Assembly (NCBI GenBank): GCA_017502875.1
Contig: JAFVUF010000012.1
Span: 104,952 to 168,951, forward strand
Origin: Clostridia bacterium
GTDB lineage: Bacteria; Bacillota; Clostridia; Oscillospirales; CAG-272
Direction: 5' to 3'
Length of the DNA stretch: 64,000 nt
Positions within the stretch are counted from its first letter, which is position 1, and the number at the start of each line of letters is the position of its first letter. Positions 49,591-57,799 of this stretch are shown here, piece after piece. The notes beneath the pieces are model-generated. The model had not been told where the DNA came from and did not search any database. It was given only the letters and a program-made list of their open reading frames with translations. The translations under genes and the position numbers were made by a program.

Positions 49591-51009
49591 CTAGCCGTGG
49601 TAGTGGTTTACCATTTTGTAGGTCGCGGGATCCACAGCCTTAAAGATATTTTCAAGCTCGTCGTCTCCCATAACGGTAGTTCTTCCGTCCTCATACTCCT
49701 TGTCTACCTCAGCCTTGATAAGAGCGATAACGGGGTGCTTCTTGTCAATCGCCGCGGGAGTGCCGTTAAGGCGGTAGAAGCCGTTCATCCAGTGCGCTAT
49801 TCCCGCAAGGCCGCTGTGCGAGTCAACGGCGACGGAGGCGGGACGTCCGAGAATCTTCTGGGTATTGAATATGTTATATATCTCCTCGTCTTTAAGCAGA
49901 CCGTCAGCGTGAATACCTGCTCTTGTTACGTTGAAGTTTCTGCCAACAAACGGGGTTCTGGGCGGAATCTCGTAGCCTATAACGTCCTCAAAATATCTGC
50001 CCATTTCGGTAATAGCCGTAAGGTCCATACCGTCAGTCGTTCCGCGAAGCGAGGCGTACTCCATAGCCATAGCCTCGATAGGACAGTTACCCGTACGCTC
50101 GCCTATACCGAGTATAGAGCAGTTAACGGACGAGCAGCCGTAAAGCCAAGCGGTTGACGCGTTGGTAACGACCTTGTAGAAGTCATTATGACCGTGCCAT
50201 TCAAGCATAGAGCTTGGCACACCCGCATAGTGCAGTAAGCCGTAAATGATACCGGGAACGCTTCTCGGAAGCGAAGCGCCGGGATATGAAACACCGAAGC
50301 CCATAGTGTCGCAGGCGCGTATTTTAATCGGAATACCGCTTTCCTCGCTGAGCTTTTGAAGCTCCTCGGCAAAGGGAACGACAAAGCCGTAATAGTCGGC
50401 GCGGGTGATGTCCTCAAAATGACAGCGGGGACGGATACCTCTTTCAAGCACACTCTTTACTACTCCGAGATACTTGTCAAGCGCCTTAGCTCTGGTAAGC
50501 CCCATCTTGTTGTATATGTGATAGTCTGAGCAGGAGACGAGAATACCTGTTTCCTTAACGCCGAACTGCTTAACGAGGTCGAAATCCTTTTCGTTAGCTC
50601 TAATCCAGGTGGTTACCTCAGGGAACTCATATCCGAGCGCCATACATTCCTGAAGCGCGCGGCGGTCCTTTTCGGTATAAACAAAGAATTCGCTCTGACG
50701 GACCAAGCCCTTAGGACCTCCGAGCTTGTGAAGGAGCTTAAACAGCTCGACTATCTGCTCAACCGTAAAGGGCGAGGTAGACTGCTGACCGTCTCGGAAG
50801 GTGGTATCGGTCATCCATATCTCGTCGGGCATATTTATAGGTACTACTCGGTGGTTAAAGGATACCTTCGGCACCGAATCATAATCGAACAGGTGCCTGT
50901 ATAGATTAGGCGTCTCCCTGTCCTGAAGCGAGAATTTGTACTCGGACTGCTCCAAAAGATTAGTGTCGGGCGAGAACTCAAGTACAGTGTTTTTGTTCTT
51001 TTCTTCCAT
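49591..51009 (-). CDS. HMGL/isopropylmalate-synthase-like enzyme, Re-citrate-synthase candidate
   Basis: A 472-residue enzyme of the DRE-TIM metallolyase group. DTTFRDGQQS near residue 67 matches the D-x-T-x-R-D-G-x-Q motif, with metal-binding His residues in LEWHGHNDFYKVV and FNVTRAGIHADGLL. The surrounding stretches (LGGPKGLVRQSEFFVYTEKD, CHFEDITRADYYGFVVPFA) resemble, to my memory, the Clostridium kluyveri (Re)-citrate synthase more than true LeuA: the LeuA C-terminal allosteric domain is missing. No leu operon genes are near. It might instead be a homocitrate-type synthase. Confidence 0.8.
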   Translation of the reverse strand: MEEKNKNTVLEFSPDTNLLEQSEYKFSLQDRETPNLYRHLFDYDSVPKVSFNHRVVPINMPDEIWMTDTTFRDGQQSTSPFTVEQIVELFKLLHKLGGPKGLVRQSEFFVYTEKDRRALQECMALGYEFPEVTTWIRANEKDFDLVKQFGVKETGILVSCSDYHIYNKMGLTRAKALDKYLGVVKSVLERGIRPRCHFEDITRADYYGFVVPFAEELQKLSEESGIPIKIRACDTMGFGVSYPGASLPRSVPGIIYGLLHYAGVPSSMLEWHGHNDFYKVVTNASTAWLYGCSSVNCSILGIGERTGNCPIEAMAMEYASLRGTTDGMDLTAITEMGRYFEDVIGYEIPPRTPFVGRNFNVTRAGIHADGLLKDEEIYNIFNTQKILGRPASVAVDSHSGLAGIAHWMNGFYRLNGTPAAIDKKHPVIALIKAEVDKEYEDGRTTVMGDDELENIFKAVDPATYKMVNHYHG

Positions 51010-51154
51010 TGTTTCAATATTGCCTTTCTGTATGTAAGATGTGGTTAGTTTTTTTAATATGACGAAACTCGTCTTGTGTACTGAGGGTACAATACCTGAT
51101 GCTCAGTTGTTGCCTTGTTTGAAAGGAAATACGTTTTTTGAATAAGCTACACGA

Positions 51155-51280
51155 TGTATTACTTTGCGTCGATGCCATACTTTTACTCTCAAAAAGCCTA
51201 AAACCTTCGTTTGTTTGTATGGCATCGGCGTAAAGAAAGTCTTTGCGCAGCTTTCTTCAGAAAGCGCGTATCTCTCTTTT
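51155..51280. repeat. R5-type inverted repeat and GAAAGCGCGTATCTCT motif
   Basis: TTTGCGTCGATGCCATAC and GTATGGCATCGGCGTAAAG form a large inverted repeat (about 51162-51235), followed by CTTTGCGCAG and CTTTCTTCAGAAAGCGCGTAT. The last motif recurs at about 55677-55697 (TTCTTTCAAGAAAGCGCGTAT) and weakly at 63276-63309, always just before or after a gene. Confidence 0.6.
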
Positions 51281-51287
51281 ATATCAG

Positions 51288-52019
51288 CTATATCAGCGCA
51301 ATCCTCGCTACCCTATCGTTTCCGCCGTAGTCCTTAGTTATCTCGCAGGAAAGCCCGTTCTGCTCACAAAGAAGCCTTATCGCTTCCCCCTGGTCGTAGC
51401 CTATCTCAAAAATGAATTCTCCGTCGCGGGTTAGATTATCACGGTATTTTTTGATTATGAAGCGGTAGAAATCCATTCCGTCCTCGCCGCCGTCAAGCGC
51501 CGCCCAAGGCTCACTCTTCGCCACCTCAAGCGTAGGCACAACGGCGCTCCTTATATACGGCGGATTTGAAATCACCGCGGAAAAGGCGGGCAATTCCGAC
51601 GGCTCGAAATCGAATATATCACGCTTAATAAACGTTATCCTATCGCTTACTCCGTTCAGAACCGCGTTCTCCCTCGCCTTTTCAAGCGCGCCGTCCGATA
51701 TATCAAGCGCGTACGCCGTAAGGTCGGGGCGGTTTTTCAGCACCGAAATGGCGATACAGCCGCTTCCTGTGCATAGGTCAATAAATTTTCCGCCCTTTTT
51801 TATTCCGTTTATAGCCCTCTCAACCACGTGCTCCGTGTCAGGTCTTGGAATAAGACAGGCGTCGCTGAGCTTAAAGGTCAGCCCGTAAAAGTACCACTCT
51901 CCCAGCACGTAGGCAAGCGGCTCTCCGCCCTCTACGCGAGCAAGCGCTTCATTATAGGCTTTATCCTCGGGAAATCTCTCCCTCAAAAGCGCGGCGTCTC
52001 TTTTGTCAATTGGTGTCAT
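51288..52019 (-). CDS. prmC: peptide chain release factor N5-glutamine methyltransferase
   Basis: A 243-residue SAM methyltransferase that methylates the GGQ glutamine of release factors. FIDLCTGSGCIAISVL is the SAM motif, VISNPPYI is the catalytic N-P-P-Y, and YVLGEWYFYGLTFKLSDACL and IPRPDTEHVVE are PrmC-specific. It is shorter than usual (about 280) because the N-terminal helical domain is reduced. Its start overlaps the upstream YqhQ-like gene by 14 bp, so they are co-transcribed. Confidence 0.93.
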   Translation of the reverse strand: MTPIDKRDAALLRERFPEDKAYNEALARVEGGEPLAYVLGEWYFYGLTFKLSDACLIPRPDTEHVVERAINGIKKGGKFIDLCTGSGCIAISVLKNRPDLTAYALDISDGALEKARENAVLNGVSDRITFIKRDIFDFEPSELPAFSAVISNPPYIRSAVVPTLEVAKSEPWAALDGGEDGMDFYRFIIKKYRDNLTRDGEFIFEIGYDQGEAIRLLCEQNGLSCEITKDYGGNDRVARIALI

Positions 52020-53136
52020 TATCGCTTAGCTCACCGTCTGCGCCTTCGTCTTGCTCACATACCCCGTCAGCAGAGGCAGCTGCGTTCTGCTGCTCGGCGC
52101 TCTCGGCTTGCTCACAGACCTCATCGGCAGGTGTATACTCCGTTTCCTGAACGTCAGGGGCTTCGGCTTCATCCGGAAACTCCTCCGGCATAGAGCGTTT
52201 AAGCGCCACGATAGCGACCTCTATCTGCTCAAGGTCAGGCTCACGGGTAGTAATTCTCTGTATCCATAGGCCGGGCGCGGACAGAATACGGGTAAAGACG
52301 TTGTCGTGCTTGCCCGCAAATCTGATGAACTCATATCCAAGCCCTACCGTAATAGGCAGGAAAAGAAGTCTTGTAGCAAAGCGCAGGAAAATGTTATCCC
52401 ACGAAAATATGGGAAGCGAGGAAATCACGACGCCCAGAATGATGATAACGAACATAAAGCTCGTTCCACATCTTGGGTGGAAGCGCTTATATTTCTTGAC
52501 GTTTTCGGGGGTAAGCTCCTCGCCCGCCTCGTAGCAGAATATGCTCTTATGCTCAGCTCCGTGATACTCAAAGGTGCGGCGAATGTCCTTCATCAGCAGG
52601 GTAAGCGAAAGATAGCCGATGAAAATTACTATCTTGAAAGCGCCCTCGATTATATTTTTCCAAAAGCCAAGCTCAAAATTGCTCCACGTTATCCAGCCGA
52701 TAGCGTTTTCAAGCGCCTTAGTGGCGGCTGATGGCAGGAAAAGAAAGAGGAATAGGCTGAGCGCCACGCCAAGCGCCGTGGCAAGCACCATAACCAAATC
52801 AAGTATTCCCTTGCCGAAATGCTCGCGAAGCCATTTTTCAAACCTTGACTCCTCGACCTCCTCCTCAATGCCCGAAAGCTGCGCGGAGAGGTTTAAGGTC
52901 TTTATGCTGAGCGCCAGCATTTCCACCATATTTACCGCGCCGCGAATAATGGGCAGGTTTAAAAGCTTATGCTTTTTTCTTACGGAGACGTATTCGTTGT
53001 CGGAAACGGCAATCTCGCCGTCCTCCTTGCGAACAGCGACACTGTAACGGTCGCCGTGCTTCATCATAACGCCCTCGAGCACCGCTTGTCCGCCGACCGC
53101 GCCGAGACGGCAGCTTTTTTCGGTTTTATCGCTCAT
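52006..53136 (-). CDS. DUF1385 membrane protein (YqhQ-like)
   Basis: A 376-residue YqhQ-family protein: VGGQAVLEGVMMKHGDRYSV at the N-terminus, several membrane segments near 100-185 and 240-285, and the conserved EYHGAEHKSIFCYEAGEELT, RFHPRCGTSFMFV. Function is unknown; the gene is usually linked to prmC/prfA or efp. The last about 60 residues are acidic and repetitive (ADEVCEQAESAEQQNAAAS, ADGVCEQDEGADGE), a variable tail. Start at MSDKTEK (53136), since the frame upstream to 53187 lacks homology. Confidence 0.88.
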   Translation of the reverse strand: MSDKTEKSCRLGAVGGQAVLEGVMMKHGDRYSVAVRKEDGEIAVSDNEYVSVRKKHKLLNLPIIRGAVNMVEMLALSIKTLNLSAQLSGIEEEVEESRFEKWLREHFGKGILDLVMVLATALGVALSLFLFLFLPSAATKALENAIGWITWSNFELGFWKNIIEGAFKIVIFIGYLSLTLLMKDIRRTFEYHGAEHKSIFCYEAGEELTPENVKKYKRFHPRCGTSFMFVIIILGVVISSLPIFSWDNIFLRFATRLLFLPITVGLGYEFIRFAGKHDNVFTRILSAPGLWIQRITTREPDLEQIEVAIVALKRSMPEEFPDEAEAPDVQETEYTPADEVCEQAESAEQQNAAASADGVCEQDEGADGELSDNDTN

Positions 53137-53500
53137 TTTGTGATATAGTCCTTTCTCATGCTTATGCGTTCTCTGACAAACTCGCATAGCCGTACATTAT
53201 TATTCAGTATTAATTATATCAGATTTTTATGCACAAATTATAAGTTATTTGTGAACAAATTGCCTTTTGTCATATATAAAAATAATAATAGTTATAATTT
53301 TAATTGGATTTCCTAACCCGTAGATGAAGCTTTCATTTTGGCTACTCATCCACCGCAAAAGCCCGCAATACTTAAACCTAAGTCAAAGCTCTCACTTGAC
53401 CTTCTCCTCGATGGATAAGGTGCCGAGGTAACGAGACGAATGAGGTATTACAAAGGAGAGGTATTATCGTAACAAAAAAGAAACGCCTTAGAGTATTTCG
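53137..53500. other. intergenic region, AT-rich, with partial repeats
   Basis: About 360 bp between the YqhQ-like gene and R1 copy D. On the minus strand TATAAT near 53212 lies in an AT-rich tract, but no good -35 box at standard spacing was found. The segment GTAGATGAAGC...GATGGATAAGGTGC between 53320 and 53440 has short inverted stretches without a clear family. Confidence 0.45.
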
Positions 53501-53695
53501 TCCGCTGCGACGGACGACAAGACCTGCGCGGTCTTGACTGCGCCGCCTTTTGAAAAAGGCGGGCGAAAACTTCTGAACACTGTGAACTTCTGTTTAAACC
53601 TTAGCATAACGTAGCGAACCTCGACTTAGCGGCGCTCGAAACGTACAACGTTCTCAAAATTACACGCCGCCAATTCGCCTCAGGCCGTTGCCTGT
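53497..53695. repeat. R1 repeat, copy D
   Basis: TTTCGTCCGCTGCGACGGACGACAAGACCT, GACTGCGCCGCCTTTTGAAA, ACTTCTGAACACTGTGAACT, GCGAACCTCGACTTAGCGGC and GCCGTTGCCTG mark a full copy with its lead-in. Confidence 0.8.
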
Positions 53696-53725
53696 TAAGA
53701 AATTGTAAATAATATATAATGGATA

Positions 53726-53754
53726 TTGAAATATTTTGGTCAAAATGGTATAAT
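53726..53754 (+). promoter_or_regulatory. sigma-A promoter of the alanine symporter
   Basis: TTGAAA (53726-53731) and TATAAT (53749-53754), spacer 17 bp, 35 bp before the start codon. It begins just after the R1 copy ends. Confidence 0.75.
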
Positions 53755-53788
53755 TAACCGTTAAAAAATTATCATAGGAGAAACAAAA

Positions 53789-55324
53789 ATGGAAGCAGTT
53801 TTAAAGGTTATCACTTTTATAAATGATAACATACTTTGGGGAATACCTCTTATCGTCGCGCTTCTCGGTACGGGTATCATTATCACCGTCCGAAGCAGAG
53901 CCGTTCAGGTAAGAAAATTCGGCGATTCGCTTAATTCCACCATAGTTCCAACAGTAAAAAGCATAGGCAAAAAACGCGAAAAGGGAGACGGAAAGACGAT
54001 ATCTCCGTTTGAAGCCTTTTCAGCGGCAATTTCAGGCACAGTCGGTACGGGTAACATCGTCGGCGTTGCCTCGGCGATAATTTCGGGAGGACCCGGAGCC
54101 GTATTCTGGATGTGGGTATCGGCGTTCTTCGGTCTGGCTACCAACTATTCCGAAAACGTCCTCGGTCTTTACTATCGCAAAAAGGATAAGGACGGGGTTA
54201 TCCACGGCGGACCTATGTACTACATAGAAAACGGCTTAAAGCCTAAGCTTTTCGGCAAGGTAAGAAGCCTTAAATGGCTCGGTATGGTCTTTGCCGTATG
54301 CTGTATGCTCGCCGCAAGCGGAATGGGTATGGTTCAGGCAAATAACATCACGGGTACTCTGCAAAGCACCGTCAACAGCGCGGGAAACGATACGACTAAC
54401 CTCATTATCGGTATCTGCGTCGCCGTCGCCGTCGTTACTCTCACCGCGCTTATCGTAATCGGCGGTATAAAGAGAATAGGTAAGGTCGCGTCCATGGTCG
54501 TTCCTTTTATGTCTCTTTTCTTCATAATCGTCGCGCTCATTATAATCTTCATTAACGTAACAGCTGTTCCAGCCGCATTCGCTATGATATTCAAAAGCGC
54601 CTTCAGCTTTAAGGCAGTCGGCGGCGGATTCCTCGGCTACGGCATTATGATGGCTATGCGCTACGGCTTTGCCCGTGGAATATTCTCAAACGAGGCGGGA
54701 CTCGGCTCGTCCGTTATCGCTCACTGCGCTTCCGAAACCAAGGAGCCCGTCAAGCAGGGCCTTTGGGGAATTTTCGAGGTTTTCTTTGATACCTTTATCA
54801 TATGTACCCTTACCGCGCTAACTATTCTTACAGCTTATATCTCCGAGAACGGCACGGGCGCCGATATTATGACCTTCGCCGACGGCAAGAACGCGCTCTC
54901 ACTTAAAGCGTTTATAGATACCCTCGGCGCGTTTGGAAGCGTTGCGTTCTCGATAATTCTTCCTGTTTTTGCGTTTACCACCATTATCGCTTGGTCGTAT
55001 TACGGCGAGAAAGCGGCTCAGTACCTGTTCGGTGAGAAGCATTCAAAGCTTGCGGGTACGGTATTTAAGGTAGTATACGTCGCGACACTCGCCTTCGGAG
55101 CTATGACCGCAAGCGATTTCATCTGGGCGCTTGACGATATGTTTAACGCTCTTATGGCGCTTCCTAACCTTATAGCGCTTATACTTCTCAGCGGCACCGT
55201 CGTTAAGATAACAAGGAACTACTATGACCGTAAAAAAGGTCTTGATGTTGAGCCTATGCTCTCCGCTTATCCCGAGGCAAACGCCGAGCTTGCCGCCGCT
55301 ATCAAGGCTGAAAACGAGGAATAA
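53789..55324 (+). CDS. sodium:alanine symporter (AgcS family)
   Basis: A 511-residue, about 11-segment membrane protein. The family signature GTVGTGNIVGVASAIISGGPGA is near residue 80; FWMWVSAFFGLATNYSENVL and GYGIMMAMRYGFARGIFSNE, EAGLGSSVIAHCAS follow. Members import alanine or glycine with Na+. It is longer at the C-terminus than some relatives, ending in an Ala/Glu-rich cytosolic tail (AYPEANAELAAAIKAENEE). It is a single-gene unit with its own promoter and hairpin terminator. Confidence 0.94.
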   Translation: MEAVLKVITFINDNILWGIPLIVALLGTGIIITVRSRAVQVRKFGDSLNSTIVPTVKSIGKKREKGDGKTISPFEAFSAAISGTVGTGNIVGVASAIISGGPGAVFWMWVSAFFGLATNYSENVLGLYYRKKDKDGVIHGGPMYYIENGLKPKLFGKVRSLKWLGMVFAVCCMLAASGMGMVQANNITGTLQSTVNSAGNDTTNLIIGICVAVAVVTLTALIVIGGIKRIGKVASMVVPFMSLFFIIVALIIIFINVTAVPAAFAMIFKSAFSFKAVGGGFLGYGIMMAMRYGFARGIFSNEAGLGSSVIAHCASETKEPVKQGLWGIFEVFFDTFIICTLTALTILTAYISENGTGADIMTFADGKNALSLKAFIDTLGAFGSVAFSIILPVFAFTTIIAWSYYGEKAAQYLFGEKHSKLAGTVFKVVYVATLAFGAMTASDFIWALDDMFNALMALPNLIALILLSGTVVKITRNYYDRKKGLDVEPMLSAYPEANAELAAAIKAENEE

Positions 55325-55387
55325 AATACCGCCGTTTAAAAAGGATAACGCGCTTTTCGAGAAAAGCTGCGCAAAAGCTTCTGTATC

Positions 55388-55421
55388 AATTTCGCCCCCT
55401 ATTTTTATAGAGGGCGAAATT
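55388..55421 (+). terminator. hairpin after the alanine symporter gene
   Basis: AATTTCGCCC / GGGCGAAATT with CTAT/ATAG inside. The T-run is weak (AATAAAATTTT), so termination may be incomplete. Confidence 0.6.
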
Positions 55422-55574
55422 AATAAAATTTTCGTGCAACTCTTTCAAAAACATGTTTTTCTTTTCAGGCGCCGATGTTTTTATATCTTTTTCCACCTTT
55501 CAGCAATTACGGGTTAAATCTATGACGGTTATATTCTTTTGTAAGAATACACAGTTTCATAAAAAAATCTACGT

Positions 55575-55700
55575 AGCTATCTCTTACACCGATGGCTTCT
55601 GTTATCGGTGTAAGAGAGTTCTTTGCGCCGACGTTTGCAAAGCAAACTCGTAAGGAAACTTTAGTTTCTAAAGCTTTTCTTTCAAGAAAGCGCGTATTCC
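55575..55700. repeat. R5-type repeat: CTCTTACACCGAT hairpin plus AAGAAAGCGCGTAT
   Basis: CTCTTACACCGAT (55581-55593) is inverted at 55604-55616, followed by TTCTTTGCGCCGACG, TTTGCAAAGCAAACTCG and TTTCTTTCAAGAAAGCGCGTAT. The order of motifs is shared with 51155-51280 and in part with 62985-63115. Confidence 0.6.
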
Positions 55701-55722
55701 TTTGCATAAGGAGATGTTACCT

Positions 55723-56559
55723 ATGTTTTTTGATTTTCATACACATGTATTTCCCGATAAAATAGCTAAAATGGCTATTGAGAATTTAAAGAATATGGCG
55801 GCGAAGGGTGTAGGCAGAGAGGACGCGATGACTTCTCACACCGACGGCACCTTAGAGGGCTTAAAGCGTTCAATGGAGCGCGGCGGGATAGATTTAAGCC
55901 TTGTACTGCCGGTCTGCACAAGGCCGGAGCAGTTTGAAACGGTAAACCGATACGCCTCGGAGATAAACGGCAAGGACGGCATATATTCCTTTGGCGGAAT
56001 ACACCCCGACTGCGAGGATATTGAGGGAAAGCTGGACTATATAAAGTCGCTCGGCTTAAAAGGCGTAAAGCTCCACCCCGCGTACCAGCACTGCTTTATA
56101 GATGACGAAAGAAACCTGAAAATAGCGGAGCACTGTATGAAAATAGGACTTTACGTCCTGTTTCACGCAGGCTACGACGTAGCGTTTCCCGACACAGAAT
56201 ACTGTCCGCCCGACAGATTTGAAAAGGCGTTTTCGCACCTTTTTGAAAAATATAACGAGGAGGCGCACCCGCACGTAATTTTGGCGCACCTCGGCGGAAT
56301 AATGAGCCTTGATAAGACACTTGACCACCTCTGCGGACTTCCAATTTATATGGATACGGCGAACACGCTTGAGCAGATACCGACTAATATGCTGATGAAG
56401 GTAATCCGTTCGCACGGTGCAGACAGGATACTGTTCGCGTCGGACAGCCCATGGCAGAGTCAGAGAAGGTGCCGCGAGCGACTCGCTTCGCTACCGATAT
56501 CGAAGGCAGAATTCGAGATGATAACGTACGGCAACGCGAAAAAGATACTGGGGATATAA
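55723..56559 (+). CDS. amidohydrolase-family (TIM-barrel) metal-dependent hydrolase
   Basis: A 278-residue amidohydrolase_2-type protein. DFHTHVFPDKIA supplies the H-x-H at the N-terminus; FHAGYDVAFPDTEY (His), ILAHLGGIMSLD (His) and LFASDSPWQSQRR (Asp) complete a metal site, as in decarboxylases and hydrolases of this group. I choose ATG 55723 because AAGGAG lies upstream; a TTG-initiated frame from 55702 would place that AAGGAG inside the gene. Substrate unknown. Confidence 0.88.
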   Translation: MFFDFHTHVFPDKIAKMAIENLKNMAAKGVGREDAMTSHTDGTLEGLKRSMERGGIDLSLVLPVCTRPEQFETVNRYASEINGKDGIYSFGGIHPDCEDIEGKLDYIKSLGLKGVKLHPAYQHCFIDDERNLKIAEHCMKIGLYVLFHAGYDVAFPDTEYCPPDRFEKAFSHLFEKYNEEAHPHVILAHLGGIMSLDKTLDHLCGLPIYMDTANTLEQIPTNMLMKVIRSHGADRILFASDSPWQSQRRCRERLASLPISKAEFEMITYGNAKKILGI

Positions 56560-56586
56560 AAACTTTATAAAAATTCAAAAAAAGTA

Positions 56587-56615
56587 TTGACAAATGCGAA
56601 AATATGTTGTATAAT
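56587..56615 (+). promoter_or_regulatory. sigma-A promoter of the CAT tRNA
   Basis: TTGACA (56587-56592) and TATAAT (56610-56615) with 17 bp spacing, 17 bp before the tRNA. Confidence 0.88.
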
Positions 56616-56632
56616 GTTATTCGCATTTGAAC

Positions 56633-56709
56633 GGACCATTAGCTCAGTTGGTTAGAGCACCCGGCTCATAACCGGTAGGTCCTAGGTTCGAGTCCTAGAT
56701 GGTCCACCA
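56633..56709 (+). tRNA. tRNA with CAT anticodon, probably tRNA-Ile2
   Basis: GGACCAT/ATGGTCC acceptor, anticodon stem CCCGG/CCGGT, loop CTCATAA, T arm CTAGG-TTCGAGT-CCTAG, CCA encoded. The sequence resembles the Bacillus minor tRNA-Ile (lysidine-modified CAT) from memory rather than either Met tRNA; the elongator Met gene is at 35254. Its 3' end is repeated twice downstream. Confidence 0.85.
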
Positions 56710-56746
56710 AAACAAAAACCACCCAATCGGGTGGTTTTTTGTTTTG
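56710..56746 (+). terminator. intrinsic terminator after the CAT tRNA
   Basis: AAACAAAAACCACCC / GGGTGGTTTTTTGTTT around AATC, with T-run. Its 3' half (GTGGTTTTTTGTTTTGACGA) reappears near 58034. Confidence 0.85.
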
Positions 56747-56762
56747 ACGAGCTTATTTTTTG

Positions 56763-56869
56763 CTCGAACCTACTGAACGCCTTGGCGTTCAATGGATTTT
56801 GCGTAGAAAGAGTTCGTAAAAGAAAAAGCCGGCGCAAAATCAGGTTCAAGAGTCCTAGATGGTCCACCA
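56763..56869 (+). repeat. tRNA-Ile2 T-arm foldback unit 1
   Basis: CTCGAACCTA (56763-56772) is the exact reverse complement of the tRNA T-loop region TAGGTTCGAG. Hairpin A is TGAACGCC-tt-GGCGTTCA (56774-56791). Hairpin B is GATTTTGCG/CGCAAAATC (56795-56841) with a 29-nt loop. AGGTTC (56842-56847) pairs with GAACCT (56766-56771); after two extra bases (AA) comes GAGTCCTAGATGGTCCACCA (56850-56869), a perfect copy of the tRNA tail. Confidence 0.8.
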
Positions 56870-56870
56870 A

Positions 56871-56905
56871 CAAAAACGACTACCAAATTAGGTAGTCGTT
56901 TTTTG
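56871..56905 (+). terminator. intrinsic terminator after tRNA-tail copy 2
   Basis: CAAAAACGACTACC / GGTAGTCGTTTTTTG around AAATTA. The stem differs from the first terminator, but its position relative to the tRNA tail is the same. Confidence 0.8.
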
Positions 56906-56920
56906 TTCGTCAACTGTTAC

Positions 56921-57044
56921 GGACGAAGAACCCGCAAATCCGAAAACGGATTTGCATAGGCTTTGCGTTCTCTGAGGCTTGAGTTTCGCAAAAACTTAGC
57001 GCAAAGCCGTTTGACGAGCGAAGCGGGTCCTAGATGGTCCACCA
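56921..57044 (+). repeat. tRNA-Ile2 T-arm foldback unit 2
   Basis: GGACGAAGAACCC at the left is a degenerate inverted T-arm. Hairpin A is GCAAATCCG-aaaa-CGGATTTGC (56934-56955). Hairpin B is GGCTTTGCG/CGCAAAGCC (56959-57008) with a 32-nt loop. The right end is GCGGGTCCTAGATGGTCCACCA, its last 18 bases (57027-57044) identical to the tRNA tail, followed by AAACAAAAAACACCC and another small hairpin (57053-57068). Confidence 0.8.
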
Positions 57045-57084
57045 AAACAAAAAACACCCAAGGGGTGTCTTCCATAAAGCAGGT

Positions 57085-57200
57085 TTTACCTGCCGATAGA
57101 AAATCATCTTCGTAGGGGCGTTCTGTGAACGCCCGCGGGCGAACGCAGTTCGACCCTACGGAAAAGGACAGAGAATGTGAAATTTCTCTGTCCTTTTTTT
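57085..57200. repeat. GTAGGGGCG palindrome and AGGACAGAGA terminator
   Basis: CGTAGGGGCGTTCTGTGAACGCCCG...CGAACGCAGTTCGACCCTACGG is an imperfect palindrome of a type frequent in Ruminococcaceae intergenic DNA, to my memory. It is inserted inside the block CGATAGAAA...AAAAGGACAGAGAATG / CTCTGTCCTTTTTTT seen whole at 20981-21029. Confidence 0.6.
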
Positions 57201-57376
57201 ACACATCTTGCTTGCAAGGTATAGTGTGTTACACCTTTTAGGTGTACTGTCGGGCGGTAATGAGCCTCCCTTTTTTACGTTCATCTATGCCTTGTCAATT
57301 TTCTTGACAAGCACTGCATTTGAGACACAAAAGCTAAAAATGTACTGTTATGTCAGAGCTTTCAATAAGCAATATA
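57201..57376. other. noncoding gap
   Basis: Nothing further was recognised here. A 71-codon open frame (57208-57423) has no ribosome binding site and overlaps the next gene antisense. Confidence 0.5.
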
Positions 57377-57799
57377 TTACCAAGCGTATTTTATCATGTA
57401 ATATAGGAAAAATTTTCCCATAAATTTATTATAATCATCCATTCCCAAAATTTCGGTGTGTTTGCCGATTTTCTCAAGAATCAATTTAGCAGCGGGAGAT
57501 TTCCAATTTTTTCTCGTAGAACAAAAAACGAAAGGCTCTCCGTCAACAACACACTGAAGCCAAAGTTGTCCACTTCCGATGCCGAATTCTGCTCTTTGGA
57601 AGGAGGAAAACGGTATCTCTTTATGGAATACACCAAATTTATCATTCGTGCAATCCAGACAATCGTCTTTAATCTCTACAATATATCCTGTAAAGCCGCG
57701 AGCTTTTGGCAATATATTGCCACTCTCTCCCAATACCATATCAAAAACCTTGTTGGCATCTAAATTGTTTTCTTCACAATATTTTTTAACTGTCATCAT
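57377..57799 (-). CDS. hypothetical protein, 140 aa
   Basis: I do not recognise the family. The protein starts MMTVKKYCEENNLDANKVFD (helical), followed by a beta-rich middle (GFTGYIVEIKDDCLDC, FGVFHKEIPFSSFQRAEFGI) and a helical C-terminus. It has five cysteines but no clear metal motif. AAAGGAGAAAG precedes ATG 57799, which is why I prefer it to an upstream frame from 57832. Codon use is AT-rich and differs from the neighbours, so it may be acquired. Confidence 0.65.
   Translation of the reverse strand: MMTVKKYCEENNLDANKVFDMVLGESGNILPKARGFTGYIVEIKDDCLDCTNDKFGVFHKEIPFSSFQRAEFGIGSGQLWLQCVVDGEPFVFCSTRKNWKSPAAKLILEKIGKHTEILGMDDYNKFMGKFFLYYMIKYAW

Noticed and set aside
56850..57044. Extra tRNA genes or tRNA pseudogenes
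   Set aside because: Only the T-arm 3' side and acceptor 3' strand with CCA are present; no D arm, anticodon arm or 5' acceptor strand can be found in front of the copies.
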